The translations under genes were made by a program, and so were the position numbers. Below, one piece after another: positions 47,266 to 58,497 of a DNA stretch of 64,000 bases (the first letter of the stretch is position 1; each line of letters starts with the position of its first letter). This stretch comes from Seison nebaliae (lineage: Eukaryota; Rotifera; Pararotatoria; Seisonacea; Seisonidae), in contig JALJEE010001190.1 in assembly GCA_023231475.1 (NCBI GenBank), positions 1-64,000 on the forward strand, read 5' to 3'. The notes under the pieces were generated by a model. That model ran no database searches. It had not been told where the DNA came from and saw nothing but the letters and a program-made list of their open reading frames with translations.

Positions 47266-49869
47266 ATGATGAACATATCACCAGCAGCCAATTATAACCT
47301 TCCATATAATTATTGCTCGACTATGCCGGAAACGAATATTGCGTCGACGAACGAAGAAGAGAATAACGAAACAATAAAACATGAAAATAATAACAACATT
47401 ATGAAGGAGGAGAATCCATCAGATCAAGATAATTCCCAAGCGGATGGGAATAAGATGGAAAAGAACGGTACGAATCCATCAGATCTTATTCAGATGAAAA
47501 ACAACGTAAATAATTTTACGACGCCAAATAATTTTACTTTACAAAATTATTACAATCAAATCGATGAGAATTTTCAGAGTAATACAAATAATAATAATAA
47601 TAATAATAATGATAATAATAATAATTTGTCAACAATAATAACATCATCATCAAATGGTGATAATAATAAGATGACGAATCTGGCGTCAACTTACAATAAT
47701 TTCTTACATTTAAAACAGGAATATCTGAATAATTCTTCGTTTGTTAGCGATGTTTCTAATATTGATTACTTTTTCAACCAACAACAGCAACAGCAACAAC
47801 AAGCACCACAACAGCAGCAACAACAACAACAACAACAACAGCAGCAGCAGCAGCAGCAACAACAACAACAACAAGTTCAACAACAAATAGAATTAGAAAA
47901 GAAATGTGATCGATCCGCATTCTCTCAACTCTATTCGACGTATGGGATAAATTTGAATAATAATGAGAATATGAATATGGAAATTAATCGAAGTGATTGT
48001 AAAGAATCAATAATCGATAGTCTGAATATTGCGGCTACTAATAATCATGGTGATGAAAGTGATATAATTAATAGTAAACACTCGGGTAAGAATGAAAGTA
48101 ATGATGATAATCATAAATCTGATAAAGAAGAAGAGAAATGTGAAGTGGAATGTGATTTCAGTGAAGTGAATGATGCAATATCACATGATGTTGAGAGTGG
48201 TAATACATTATCAACAATTAACACAAATAGTGCTTCATCTAGAAAGACGAACTCGAAAGAAACGAGAATTAAACGTCCAATGAATGCGTTTATGGTATGG
48301 TCACGTGGAATGAGAAGGAAGATGGCGCAAGACTGCCCCAAAATGCACAATTCGGAAATATCGAAAAAGTTAGGTTCACAATGGAAAGAATTAAGTTCGA
48401 CAGATAAAGCGCCTTATATTGCCGAAGCGAAACGTCTTCGGGAATTGCATATGATCGAATTTCCGGATTATAAATATCGTCCGAGAAGGAAGGTCAAAAA
48501 TAATTTGCAGACAAATCAGACGTCATCAACCACGTCAACTCCCACATCACCCACATTAACAACGAAGACGAACAGCGCCTCATTTCGAGATGGTCGCGAT
48601 AATTGTGGAACATTCGAGTATGCGAACGGTTCGGAAGACTTAAAGAATTTATATATCGAACAAGGCGAGAATGATTTAAAGAACCATAATTTGTTAAATG
48701 ATCGAATGAATTCCGGAAATTTTACAAATAATATCCATAATGATGCGAACCATAATAATAATAACGGTAACAACAACAATAACAGCAACAATGGAAATAA
48801 TATGGTAAATAATCAGATCAATGAAGCATTATTGAAGAATATTTCGATCGATCAGTTGACGTACAATCCATATAGTTTCGATGGGCTGAAAATGAAAGAC
48901 ACACAATTCAATCAATTATTGTCAACGGAAAATGAATTATTGAAACAGACGAATAAGCGTAAAGCATCTACTGCAGTAACCGGTGCTTCAAATAAGAAAC
49001 AATCGAGGAATAAGAATAAGAATCAATTGAAAACGAATAATCTTCAGAATAATTTGTTGAACACTTATATGTGTATGAATTATCCATCAGTAACGAATAA
49101 TTCTTACTATTTTCGTAATGAACCTCTTAATCAGAATAATGCTGCCTTCTCATCATTCTGCCGAAATACTAATCAATTTCCTATGGCACATTTCCCCACA
49201 AATTATGGAACCGGATTGAATTCTCTTTCGACATCAGCTTATCTCCAAGCATTCTTCAACAATAACGCTGGAATGAATTTTAATGGATTGAATGGAGTGC
49301 CAACTGATCCAACAACAACTAATTGTTTCTCACAACAGACCAATGCATCTTTCAATCCGAATGAAATAAAGAAAGTTAATACGACTAAATCGTCGGATGA
49401 TTCTCTCCAAGATTTCAATACATATGCTTATCTTTGTCAATTGGTTAATGGTACTTGTGGTACGACTACAGCGAATAAGATGGAGGAGACATCAGTTAAA
49501 GGAGATAACAATAACAATAATCATGAAATCTATCGTTCACCAGATTTAACTCAACTCATATCCAATTCAGAAGAGCAAGCTAAACTCTTAGTACGTACTC
49601 CACCTGTTATTTCGATGAATGATACCCTGGGAACGACAACACCCGCCACTACTACAATGAGTACAAACATATCTTCACCCAGATCAAGTAATAGTAGTGG
49701 CAATAGTAGCGGCTACAGTAGTGGAACCGGAGCCCAAAATTTATGGTCTTGTTATAATTTGAATCAAACCTTAAATAACGGAACTAACGGTTATGACATC
49801 AATTCACCAACAAGTGCATTCACTAACTATGGTTGCTATAGTAATACGACGAGCAATTCGTTAACATAA
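47266..49869 (+). CDS. SoxB-group HMG-box transcription factor
   Basis: The HMG box is at about residues 334-412: [68 protein letters not shown]. The KMHNSEISK and YKYRPRRK wording is typical of SoxB (Sox1/2/3/14/21; Drosophila SoxNeuro/Dichaete). SoxB proteins bend DNA at ACAAT sites and specify neural and segmental fate. The start is ATG 47266; an upstream in-frame TTG is not used. The coding region is one exon of 867 codons, much longer than vertebrate SoxB (about 320-390 aa). The extra length is low-complexity sequence: Asn runs, a long Gln run at about 47779-47889, and a Ser/Thr/Asn-rich C-terminus with [15 protein letters not shown] cannot assign B1 or B2. Confidence 0.93.
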   Translation: MMNISPAANYNLPYNYCSTMPETNIASTNEEENNETIKHENNNNIMKEENPSDQDNSQADGNKMEKNGTNPSDLIQMKNNVNNFTTPNNFTLQNYYNQIDENFQSNTNNNNNNNNDNNNNLSTIITSSSNGDNNKMTNLASTYNNFLHLKQEYLNNSSFVSDVSNIDYFFNQQQQQQQQAPQQQQQQQQQQQQQQQQQQQQQQVQQQIELEKKCDRSAFSQLYSTYGINLNNNENMNMEINRSDCKESIIDSLNIAATNNHGDESDIINSKHSGKNESNDDNHKSDKEEEKCEVECDFSEVNDAISHDVESGNTLSTINTNSASSRKTNSKETRIKRPMNAFMVWSRGMRRKMAQDCPKMHNSEISKKLGSQWKELSSTDKAPYIAEAKRLRELHMIEFPDYKYRPRRKVKNNLQTNQTSSTTSTPTSPTLTTKTNSASFRDGRDNCGTFEYANGSEDLKNLYIEQGENDLKNHNLLNDRMNSGNFTNNIHNDANHNNNNGNNNNNSNNGNNMVNNQINEALLKNISIDQLTYNPYSFDGLKMKDTQFNQLLSTENELLKQTNKRKASTAVTGASNKKQSRNKNKNQLKTNNLQNNLLNTYMCMNYPSVTNNSYYFRNEPLNQNNAAFSSFCRNTNQFPMAHFPTNYGTGLNSLSTSAYLQAFFNNNAGMNFNGLNGVPTDPTTTNCFSQQTNASFNPNEIKKVNTTKSSDDSLQDFNTYAYLCQLVNGTCGTTTANKMEETSVKGDNNNNNHEIYRSPDLTQLISNSEEQAKLLVRTPPVISMNDTLGTTTPATTTMSTNISSPRSSNSSGNSSGYSSGTGAQNLWSCYNLNQTLNNGTNGYDINSPTSAFTNYGCYSNTTSNSLT
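47779..47889 (+). repeat. Polyglutamine-coding CAA/CAG tract in SoxB
   Basis: About 37 codons that are almost all CAA or CAG, broken once by GCACCA (Ala-Pro) and near the end by GTT (Val). The codon mix suggests partial stabilisation against slippage. It lies N-terminal to the HMG box and is likely length-variable between individuals. Confidence 0.9.
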
Positions 49870-51151
49870 ATTATGAATTTCTTTCACCATTTATATTCCT
49901 TCATTTCATATAAATCTCGTTTCTAATATTTCTCCATTTTTCTCATCTTTTTTGTGGAAATGTCGGTTGATTATCATTTTATTATTTCATCACATTCATC
50001 TGATCCGATCTTTAATTCTTTCTATCACAATATTTATTTATTTCAACAATTTTAAAGTATGTAATTATCGTCGTCAATTAATTAATGAATAAATAATTTC
50101 CTATTCTCTTCTATTTTCTTCAACACTAATTTCAAAATATTTCAAATTTCTTAATATAACATTTACAAGAAGTTCAAGATCCAACAAGGTATATGTTCCA
50201 GAATAATTGACCCTTTTCTTCATTAAACTAATGTAAGTCGATTGAACTAGGAAATTTAATTAATTAATGTGTTTAGAAGTAGTTTTAGTTCCGTTGTTAA
50301 AAATTTGTTAGCCCCAAAAAAATTCAAGTATGATATTCAGATATTGCTGTTGTGATTAATCAAGGTTTCCCGTTTTATTCAAAATCGTGATATTTGAAAG
50401 TAATTATAGTATGTAGTTTAATTTTAGGAATAAGACTTCACTAGAAAACTTCATTCCAAATTATCATTCCAACTATCTCAAGTTGAAATTGGGATCATTC
50501 CTTATTTTTGTCAATTCCGAATATTCCGATCTCTAACCAGTTTTCAACTAATTTTGGTGATTTGGTCACTCCTTTCAACGAATTTTGTAAGTTTCTTATG
50601 TCCCTTATAATTAAATATATCATAGGAATCGATTACTTCGAACTTCGAACACACTTCGATAAAAACCGCAACAGAAGTTTTCTCAGAAGCATTTTTTCAC
50701 GGATGTTTCTTTCATTTAACACAGTCGGTGGTGCGACATATAGGTCAACTCGGATTGCGGCAAAGTAAATAACAGATAAAGATAACAGGTTAAGAAAGTT
50801 TCATATCTCTCGTTCATACCAGTCGATGACGTTAATGAAGTTTTCAGCAAAATTTCTAATACGTTCCAAATCTATTTCAGAATTTATAAACTTCATTTTC
50901 ATTGTATTATATTATATAACTGTTAAAAAGAGGTGACCAAATCACCTAATATATAATGTTTGACTTGATTATAAGCAAAGTGAAAAAAAATATTTATTAT
51001 GAAAATTCTCGTCGGGATTAATTATGGAAATCAGAAAAAATTGGGATCGTTGGTTATAAGTCATAACGTTTATTTGGGTGTGCGATAATTTTGGAAAATA
51101 ATCGAAATATTGAAATAGAAAAGGTTCTAAATCATAAATCTATTTATGTTA
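49870..51151. other. Intergenic, 1.28 kb
   Basis: It lies between the SoxB 3' end and the 3' end of the membrane protein gene. No gene is supported. An AT-rich 3' UTR with several ATTTATTTAT-like stretches near 50030-50040 probably belongs to SoxB. Confidence 0.4.
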
Positions 51152-52016
51152 TTAATAAAAAATGTAAGAGTCTTTACGTTTCAACAATTTTTTCTTGGTT
51201 GCTTTTAGATTCGGTAAAATATATGATGGTCTTAATGTACTACGTTCCGACATAGTGACATTAGCTATTGTTTTTTTTTTATCCATTTTATTGTGAATTG
51301 TTTTGTTTATCTTTTCAGGTTGTATTTTCAAATGATTCAACAGAGAAGATGGATTATGGGTAGGGAAGATAGGAATTTTATTAGTTTTCATTCGATTAAT
51401 TATGGTTAAATGATCGCCATTTTTTATTCCATGTTCATTAACAGTTTTCAGATCCGTATCTTGATCGTTCTTTCTATCCACCGTCAATAGAATCACTACA
51501 CAAAAACTTAAGAGAACAATGAAAGCGACGGACAACAAACTAAACAAGTGTAAAATGAAGAGATTTTGATTAGAAAAAAATGAACACTATGAGAATGCAA
51601 TTAATATTTTGCTTGCGAATTGACGTCTTCAATTTCCTGTTGTATTCTTTCTCCCATGATTCGAGTTTGGTTTCAAAACCTCGTTCAATTGTACAATTTT
51701 TCCTTTCTACTGCCCGTCCTACAACATATTTTTCGTTCTTACTATTAGGTGAATTCTTACTCGAATTGTTTTCCATTCTTCGTAAACTTTCGTCGTCTAC
51801 CCGACTCTGGTAACCACTTTCGCTCGGAAGTTCCGTATCATCATTTTTATTCTTTCGTCTTTTTCTCCTCTTCTTTTTACTAATTTCTATGTTAACCATT
51901 TCGTTCGGATGTCCCTCACCTCCGTCACTTTCATGTTTGCTATAAATTATCTTACTCAAATATTTTTCATCGATGTTAGCTAACGGTACTTCGACGAAAT
52001 CTTCTTTTTGCAACAT
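51152..52016 (-). CDS. Hypothetical single-pass membrane protein
   Basis: A two-exon model gives about 270 aa. Exon 1 starts at ATG 52016 (MLQKEDFVEVPLANIDEKYL) and is charged, with a basic nuclear-localisation-like stretch (KKKRRKRRKNKN). A phase-2 intron of about 49 nt (GTTCATTTTT to GTTTAG, around 51534-51582) joins NINCILIV to LLSVAFIVLLSFCVVILL, making one continuous hydrophobic span in mid-protein, which supports the model. The C-terminal half (about 110 residues) is Lys-rich with several N-glycosylation sites (NKT, NVT). With a long charged N-terminus and no signal peptide it would be a type II membrane protein. The family is not recognised. It is divergent from the annexin gene. Confidence 0.6.
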
Positions 52017-53249
52017 GATAAGTAGAATTATGAAGAAACTTTAGGAAAGTTAACTCCAAAATATATATAATGAATTTGAGAAAGATGAGTCGCCATGTCA
52101 GTCCATTCTCAGTGTCCATATAAATTTCTCATATTGTCGTTAGATACGTTAGTAATAGTTTTATAAAACCGAATAATAATATAGTTATATAAATTCTTTT
52201 GAATATATCGTCATCTGCCAGAACAATATGTTTATCTCATATATGAGATGAATATATGTCTTTCATAAACATAATATTATCATCTTCTATCAACTTAATT
52301 CGAAATTAGGTTCTCAATTCGTGATTCATTAATTTATCTAACCAAATTCCTTCAAATAATAAGGAAAGTATTAGTTTCAAAGTAAAGAAGATATCGAAAA
52401 TCTTCATGCATTCCTGAAAGTTTTTCTTTCAAGTTTTCCTTATTAGTTCCATTTTCTACAGAAAATAAGGTTAGGATAAAATTATCCCTCTTTTATTCAT
52501 TCAATAATCATATAAAAGCTACTGGGTTCAAGTCCGCGTATAACTTATATGTCATTAATTTGTGTTTTACATCATATCATGTCGATAGATAAATGGATAG
52601 CTGGATTTCTTTCCAATAAAACAAAGATCTCGTAAAATGTATAAATTTCAGAACTTCATCTGATAATAGATTTAGGATAAAATCAATAAGCCATCAATCA
52701 TTCTCCAATTACAACATAAGTAAATGAATAAGAAGCGTTAAGTTTCACGACATAAACGCTAAAAGAAAAATTATCATTAAATTTTATTTCCAAACGTTGT
52801 GAAAATTTCAGAAGAAGAAAATAATTTAACATGTTCCTTCTTAAAGACCATCATCCGTTCACTATAAAAGGATAATTAAATTATTGAATGAAAATGTCAT
52901 CATTAGATCGACAAAACGATAAACATAAAACTCTGAAATAACAAATAAATTCAAAAGAACAATTTGACAAGATCAGGATAATAGATAATTGTCTTTCGAT
53001 TTTAATTGTCGAATTAACGTATACATTAGCAGATTAATATAATAAATCTATTCAATTTACTAATACTTTCACTTTGATGAAATAGAGAATGGACATTAAA
53101 TGGCAGAAATTGGATTAGGTTTGATATGAATGATTAGTCATTAAATGACGTCATTCTGTAGGAAAAGGAGGATATAATAAGAAAATATTATTCATGAATT
53201 ACTACAACGATTTAGCAATTTGAAAAAATTAAATTTAAAAACTATTATT
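52017..53249. other. Divergent intergenic region, 1.2 kb
   Basis: It separates the membrane-protein gene and the annexin, so both promoters should be here. No coding region is seen. A GGTTCAAGTCC box B-like sequence near 52524 has no matching box A and is not called as a tRNA. A TATAATAAG-like element lies near 53174, about 75 bases before the annexin ATG. Confidence 0.4.
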
Positions 53250-55326
53250 ATGGGTGATTCAGAAGTTTTGATTTCATCTTTATCGTTATTCCTATAAAAT
53301 GTTTTTTAGGGAGAATATGCCGATTTCCAAGACATTGGATTAGCAACTACAGCCTCAGAGTTCTATGACCAACCATATTTGAATGAAGATGACCCGTATA
53401 ATACCAACTATTATACTGATGTGTTTCAAGGACTCGATCCATCAAACTACGATGCGGACAGTTCTCTTTATTGTCCTTAGTGAATGAACTAATATTAATC
53501 ATTAAACCAGCTGGTAGTATACAGAATTTACCTGTTGCTAACGAAGCTACAGGATATTTTGGACAAGGACATGCATGGAGTTTTGGAGGAGGTCAACAAC
53601 CTAATTTAATAGGCAGTTCAGTTCCCGGGTATTATGGACCAAATAGAGTTCAGTTTTCTTTCACCTTTCTTCATAAATTCAATAATAAATAGGGTACCGT
53701 TTCTCGCAATCCACAACTTGTACCTCAAGTGGCAGCTCAACGATTAAACAATTTCTTCTCAACCAAATCTCGAACGGATTCGGTTGCTTTCGCACAATTT
53801 TTATTATCGATGAGCAACGAACAAAGACAACAAGTTCGACTGTTGTACACTCAACAATATGGTCAGGATCCTATTGCTGCTATGAAGAAGAAGTATAAAG
53901 GTGATACGGAGAATGTTCTAGAAGCTTTGATGATGGCTCCTCGTGAATATGAAGCAAAGGAATTGAATGATGCAATGAAAGGATTCTTTTCGACGAATGA
54001 AGATACTTTAACTGAAATTTTAGCCACCAGAACTGCACAAGAAGTAGATGAAATTGCAACAGCTTATCAGAGACGTTAAAATTCTTAATAAAGAATTATT
54101 AAAGATTTTCTGTTAAGTGTACGGGAAAAATTTACAGGAACAAATACAGAAAGAAACCAAAGGAGAATTTGAAAAAATTTTGTTGAATCTTCTTAATAGA
54201 GGACGTGATAAAGAAGCCATGTGGACCAACAGACAACTGGTAGAACAAGATGCGCAAGCTATTGCCCAAAACTTGAGCAATAAAGATTTCCTAAAAAATC
54301 AATTAATTGAAATAATGTCTTATCGTTCTTTCGGGCATTTGAATGACACTTTCCGACGTTTCCGCGAGATCACTGGACAGAATATCGTTGCTGCTCTATT
54401 GAAAGCAACGAAAGGAGATTATGAAAACGTTCTCATTGCTATTGGTTTTTGTTTTTCAGTTATTCTCTAACAAATTCTCTAACGATCAATTTCAGCAAAA
54501 TGCTCAGTAAGTAAACCAAGATATTTCGCCGAACGAATTGCCAAATCAATGAAAGGTTTTGGCACAAATGAAGCTGCACAACATCGTGTCTTAGTGTCAC
54601 GCTCTGAAGTTCATTCTTATCTGTCTACTATTTAGTTAACATTTTCATCTTTTGTAGATTGATTTGAAAGATATTGAAAAATCATATGAAGAACTAGCAG
54701 GTAAATCCTTAATAACTGCGATGAAGGATGAGAATAAAGGTGACTATGAGGAAATATTACTAGAGATAGTCAAAGATCATCAGGGACAAGGGGGACAAGG
54801 AGGATATGGTGGACAAGATGGATATGGTGGACAAGGTGGATATGGAGGAGGTCAAGGAGGGTATGGTGGTGGCCAAGGAGGTTATGGTGGTGGTCAAGGA
54901 GGCTATGGTGGTAGTCAAGGTGGTTATGGTGGCAGTCAAGGAGGTTATGGTGGTGGTCAAGGAGGATATGGTGGATATGGACGAGGTGGAACTGAAGAAG
55001 ATAAAAGTGGTTCAAATGATGAAGGTGAACAAGGAGGATATGGTCAAGGTTATGGTTCAAACGATGGGGAAAATAATTCAGGTAACACCGATCCTTATGG
55101 CTATGGAGGCGCCTATGGGGGAACAGATGCTTATGGAAGCACCGATCCTTATGGTGGCACAGACAGTAATAGTGGTGTCGATCCATACGCTCAGTATGGA
55201 GAAACTAGTGGTAGTGTGGTCTATGATCCTTATGGTTCAGGAACTGGATCAGGCGGTGGAGAAACTGTCACATATTATCAAGAAGGTGGTGATTATGGAG
55301 ATGCAACTCAATACCAATACTATTAA
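53250..55326 (+). CDS. Annexin with C-terminal Gly/Tyr-rich repeat tail
   Basis: The start is ATG 53250 (MGDSE, a 45-50 nt intron, then GEYADFQDIGLATTASEFYD). An acidic Tyr/Asn-rich N-terminal region of about 110 residues precedes four annexin repeats. The repeats show annexin helices (AAMKKKYKGDTENVLEALMM; LQEQIQKETKGEFEKILLNL; AALLKATKGDYENVLIAI; SLITAMKDENKGDYEEILLE). The Ca2+ loop GxGT-(D/N)E is seen only in repeat 4 (KGFGTNE); repeats 1-3 have degenerate loops (FSTKSRTDS; KGFFSTNED). After repeat 4 come about ten GGYGGGQ-type units and a Gly/Tyr/Asp-rich end (DPYGG). There are at least six exons. Annexins bind acidic phospholipids in a Ca2+-dependent way. Gly/Tyr-rich tails usually sit at the N-terminus in this family (A7, A11), so this layout is unusual. 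Confidence 0.88.
54783..54984 (+). repeat. Imperfect 21-24 bp tandem repeat coding GGYGG(G/S)Q
   Basis: About nine units of the type GGACAAGGNGGNTATGGTGG lie in the annexin 3' exon. In the central part (about 54845-54970) the unit is mostly 24 bases. Units differ mainly at synonymous third positions, so protein sequence has been kept while DNA drifted. Open frames on the other strand and in the +2 frame across it are by-products. Confidence 0.85.
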
Positions 55327-55700
55327 ATCAATGAAGAGATCTGAATAGAATCTGAATAAAATTATTTTATAAAAACTGCTTAAATTATATTCCGTTCATT
55401 TGTGTTTTCGAAATTTCGTTCTATATTCCTCTGATAATTCAAAGTTAATAATACTAATTGATCTGCATTGTAGAGTTGAAGATTTGGAATTTGAAGTAAA
55501 AAGAATTCTATTTAAAAGTAAATGAAATTTTGTTCGTTTCAATTTTATTCGTTTTTATTTTTGTATTTTTCATTTTACTGTTTAAACTTGTTTGTTAGTT
55601 ACACCATAATATCATCGTAATTGACGTTGGTATTTTATTATAATTTAATTTACATTGAATTATCCTACTTTTAAGTGTTTTCATCGAAGTAAATTGATTA
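55327..55700. other. Intergenic between annexin and the Arg/Ser repeat gene
   Basis: It holds the annexin 3' UTR (AATAAAATTATTT signal near 55355) and the promoter of the next gene. No other feature is seen. Confidence 0.45.
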
Positions 55701-57053
55701 ATGGCAACGAAGAAAGATTTAAAATGGGATGAAAGAGTTGTCAAACCGGATAATCTTGGACGACTCTGGTCCATGAGAAATACACCAGGAGTAGGTAAGG
55801 AATATAATAATCGATTCAAAGATCAAGGATTAAGCGACATTACAAGTCTGGTTGAAAAATCTAAGAGTTCCTTCAAAATCATTTGACTTCTATTGTTGAG
55901 GCTAAATTTCTTCTTTTCAGCAACAGATAACTTTCCGGAATGGCTCGACAATACCATTATGATGAGATCGGATTACAAAGATTCATGTTCTAGTGCACTT
56001 GATCGAGTGCCAGCTACTTCACCTATTCTCAAAAGTTATTGAAAATTATATAATTCTATAAAACAAATTTAATTAACTTAATAATAATGGAATGTAGGTC
56101 CGACCAAACCCTCAAAACGAAAGTCAAGAGCAGCATCATTAGCACGATCAGTTGCAAAATCTTTAACTCGATCGAAGTCAAAAGGAAGAAAAGTAAAAAG
56201 GTCGAAATCGAGAGCTCGATCTGTTCGATCTAAATCCAAATCTGTCAGAAGAAAAAAATCGAGAGCTCGATCTGTTCGCTCTAAACCCAGATCAGTTAGA
56301 AGAAAGAAATCGAGAGCTCGATCTGTTCGATCAAGAACAAGATCAGTTAGAAGAAGGAAATCTAGAGCAAGATCAGTTCAATCTGCACCCCGATCTGTTA
56401 GAAGGAGGAGATCTAGAGCTCGATCAGTGCAATCTGTACCTAGATCAATAAGAAGGAAAAGATCACGTGCACGATCGAAGAGACGAGCGAAATCCCTCAT
56501 GTCTTTCCGATCTAGATCAAGAACAGCACGATCTAGAAAAAGAGGTCGATCGAGGTCACGAATAATCCGACGTTCAAAATCTCGAATGTCTCAACGATCT
56601 CGACCTCGAAGATCACGACCAAGAAGATCCAAGTCGAGAATGTCTCGACGATCGAAAACACGTAGATCTAAGTCGAGAGTCTCTCAACGAGGAAAGACGC
56701 GAAGATCAAAATCTAAAATTTCACGACGATCCAAAACTCGTAGATCTAAATCCAGAATGTCTCGACGATCAAAAAGTAGACGACGACAAGCTGTAATAAA
56801 GACATATTCACAATTCTCCAAACCAAGAACGCGAAGAACTGCATCAAAATCAAGAAGGAAAACTACAAGACGTACACGTAGTGCATGGCCAAAAGGAGAA
56901 TTAACTGGTTACACTTGGTCAGCTCCTAACAGATCGATGATGAACAGAAGTACAAAAAAGAAAGGACCGAATAATTTAACTATCTCATTTATGCAGCCGA
57001 ATAGCGGTTGTCCAAAGCAATTGATTTGCGAATGTCAACCCATATTCAAATGA
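55701..57053 (+). CDS. Arg/Ser-repeat basic protein, hypothetical
   Basis: A three-exon model gives about 410 aa. Exon 1 (MATKKDLKWDERVVKPDNLG; RLWSMRNTPGVGKEYNNRF) and exon 2 (TTDNFPEWLDNTIMMRSDYK) are normal sequence; joins at 55857 (phase 1) and 56034 (phase 1) are clean. Exon 3 is dominated by Arg, Ser and Lys. It has a first array of about six 17-residue units of type SRARSVRSKxRSVRRKK and a second of about five 13-residue units RSKSRMSRRSKTR. The end is again ordinary and conserved-looking (WPKGELTGYTWSAPNRSMMN; Cys-containing CPKQLICECQPIFK). It has no RRM, so it is not a classical SR splicing factor. The composition fits a protamine-like or other chromatin protein, or an SR-like splicing co-factor. 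I cannot choose between these from sequence alone. Confidence 0.75.
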
Positions 57054-57546
57054 TCAAAATGGAAAACTAAATTTGACAAATTAGATTCTAGAATCAACTG
57101 TCACTTCATCGATTGTGTTTCTTATTATCATTATCGTTTTCTTCAATGTAATAATAAAATCAAAGCCGTTTTTATCTGACTGTTTGAAATAAAAAACTAA
57201 TTAAGTAATTAAATTAAATTCTTTATCCTAAATTATCCTAATACCTAATACCTAATACCTAATACCTAATACCTAATACCTAATACCTAATACCTAATAC
57301 CTAATACCAAAAAATCTTCTTGGATAGTTGGATAGAGGGAAAATTAATCATTATGAGGAAATTAATTTTGACTTATAGTCATTCAGTTGTCGGTATAGGA
57401 GCTTAATTATTAAAAAAAAATTCTGTTAAACATGATGATTTTGATCCGGTAAATATTTCCTCGAAAAATTTATGAATGACGTTGTAGATATTTAGTTGTC
57501 AGTAAAACAAATTAGAATCACCATCATTCGTTCAAATTGTTAGAAA
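57054..57546. other. Intergenic with a heptamer satellite
   Basis: It contains the 3' UTR of the Arg/Ser gene (AATAAAATC near 57150), a (CCTAATA)n array at 57237-57308 and the COPE promoter. No gene is seen. Confidence 0.5.
57237..57308. repeat. (CCTAATA)n heptamer array, about 10 copies
   Basis: Ten perfect copies of CCTAATA plus CC; the other strand reads TTAGGTA. This contains the arthropod telomere pentamer TTAGG plus TA. The copies are identical, which indicates recent expansion. Confidence 0.95.
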
Positions 57547-58497
57547 ATGGATGCAAATTCAATGAAACTAAATGAAATAAAAAATAAATTTTACATCGGA
57601 GAATATCAATTAGCGATAAATTTATGTTGTCAATTGAAGAGCGACAAATTGGAAATCAAAGAAGAATGTGAAGTGTTCATGTATCGATGTTATTTAGCTC
57701 AGAAGAAATTTAGTGTGTTGAAAGCCGATTTACAATCGAGGAAGGAACAGCAACCATGGAAATCATTATTGAGATTGGCAGATTATTTGAATGAATCAGG
57801 AAATGAATTGAAAGAGAAAATTTATAATGAATCAACTGAAATGATTGAGAAGAATCATTCCGATCTCCAAATACCTTTAGTTGCATTTTTGGAATCCCAT
57901 ATTTTATTTCTTCATTCATTCGATGATGTCATGAAAAAAGGAGAAGATGTCGATGACGATAATGTGAGTGGTGTGTCATTGGCATTGAATTTATTGAGAT
58001 CAGTGAACGATTGTCACAATTGTCTTTCATTTGCCATTTATATTTATCTCCAATTGAGACAATATGATGAGGCAAATTCAGTTTTGAAGATGATGAAAGA
58101 TTTAGATGAAGATCACATTTTGACTCATCTCTCATCTGTCTGGATCAATTTGGCCACTCCAAATGATTCGGAAGCACCTGCAATTCAAGAAGCACGATAT
58201 ACATTTCAAGATTTATCGGACCGTGTCATGTCAAACGATGGGGAACAGTCGAAAATATTCAAGACATTCTCAACCGTTTGTGATCGATTACAAGATAAGG
58301 AAATCGATGATGATAATGAAACAACGGTGAATGGAATATCAGATGAAAGTGATTGGATATCCATATTGAATGAATTGGGAGCAAATAAGAAATTGGAATG
58401 GTCGAAAAATTTAAGATTGTTGACGGAATTGAAAGAGAAATCGAATTTATTAAAAGAAAAAGAAGAATTGTTTGATGCATTATGTGCGGAAGTTTAA
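57547..58497 (+). CDS. COPE: Coatomer subunit epsilon (COPE)
   Basis: Epsilon subunit of the COPI coat, which drives retrograde Golgi-to-ER vesicle traffic. A single exon of 316 aa (human COPE about 308). The N-terminal part (NEIKNKFYIGEYQLAINLCC) and the TPR-like helices (VSGVSLALNLLRSVNDCHNC; YLQLRQYDEANSVLKMMKDL; LTHLSSVWINLA) match COPE, as does the region AIQEARYTFQDLSDRVMSND and the C-terminal NLRLLTELKEKSNLLKEKE. The start is ATG 57547. The last 18 bases overlap the end of PIGO on the opposite strand. Confidence 0.88.
   Translation: MDANSMKLNEIKNKFYIGEYQLAINLCCQLKSDKLEIKEECEVFMYRCYLAQKKFSVLKADLQSRKEQQPWKSLLRLADYLNESGNELKEKIYNESTEMIEKNHSDLQIPLVAFLESHILFLHSFDDVMKKGEDVDDDNVSGVSLALNLLRSVNDCHNCLSFAIYIYLQLRQYDEANSVLKMMKDLDEDHILTHLSSVWINLATPNDSEAPAIQEARYTFQDLSDRVMSNDGEQSKIFKTFSTVCDRLQDKEIDDDNETTVNGISDESDWISILNELGANKKLEWSKNLRLLTELKEKSNLLKEKEELFDALCAEV

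Noticed and set aside
48516-48791. Leucine-rich minus-strand frame in SoxB
   Set aside because: Reverse reading of Asn codon runs; no independent evidence of coding.
52520-52545. GGTTCAAGTCC, a tRNA box B-like sequence
   Set aside because: No box A at the right distance and no cloverleaf stems around it.
54760-55348. Long open frames on the minus strand and in another plus frame across the annexin tail
   Set aside because: They are by-products of the GGYGGQ repeat, which keeps other frames open; the annexin frame continues from conserved exons.
56190-56790. Regularly spaced repeats that could suggest a CRISPR-like array
   Set aside because: The repeats are in frame and encode Arg/Ser units in a eukaryotic gene; there are no unique spacers of constant size.
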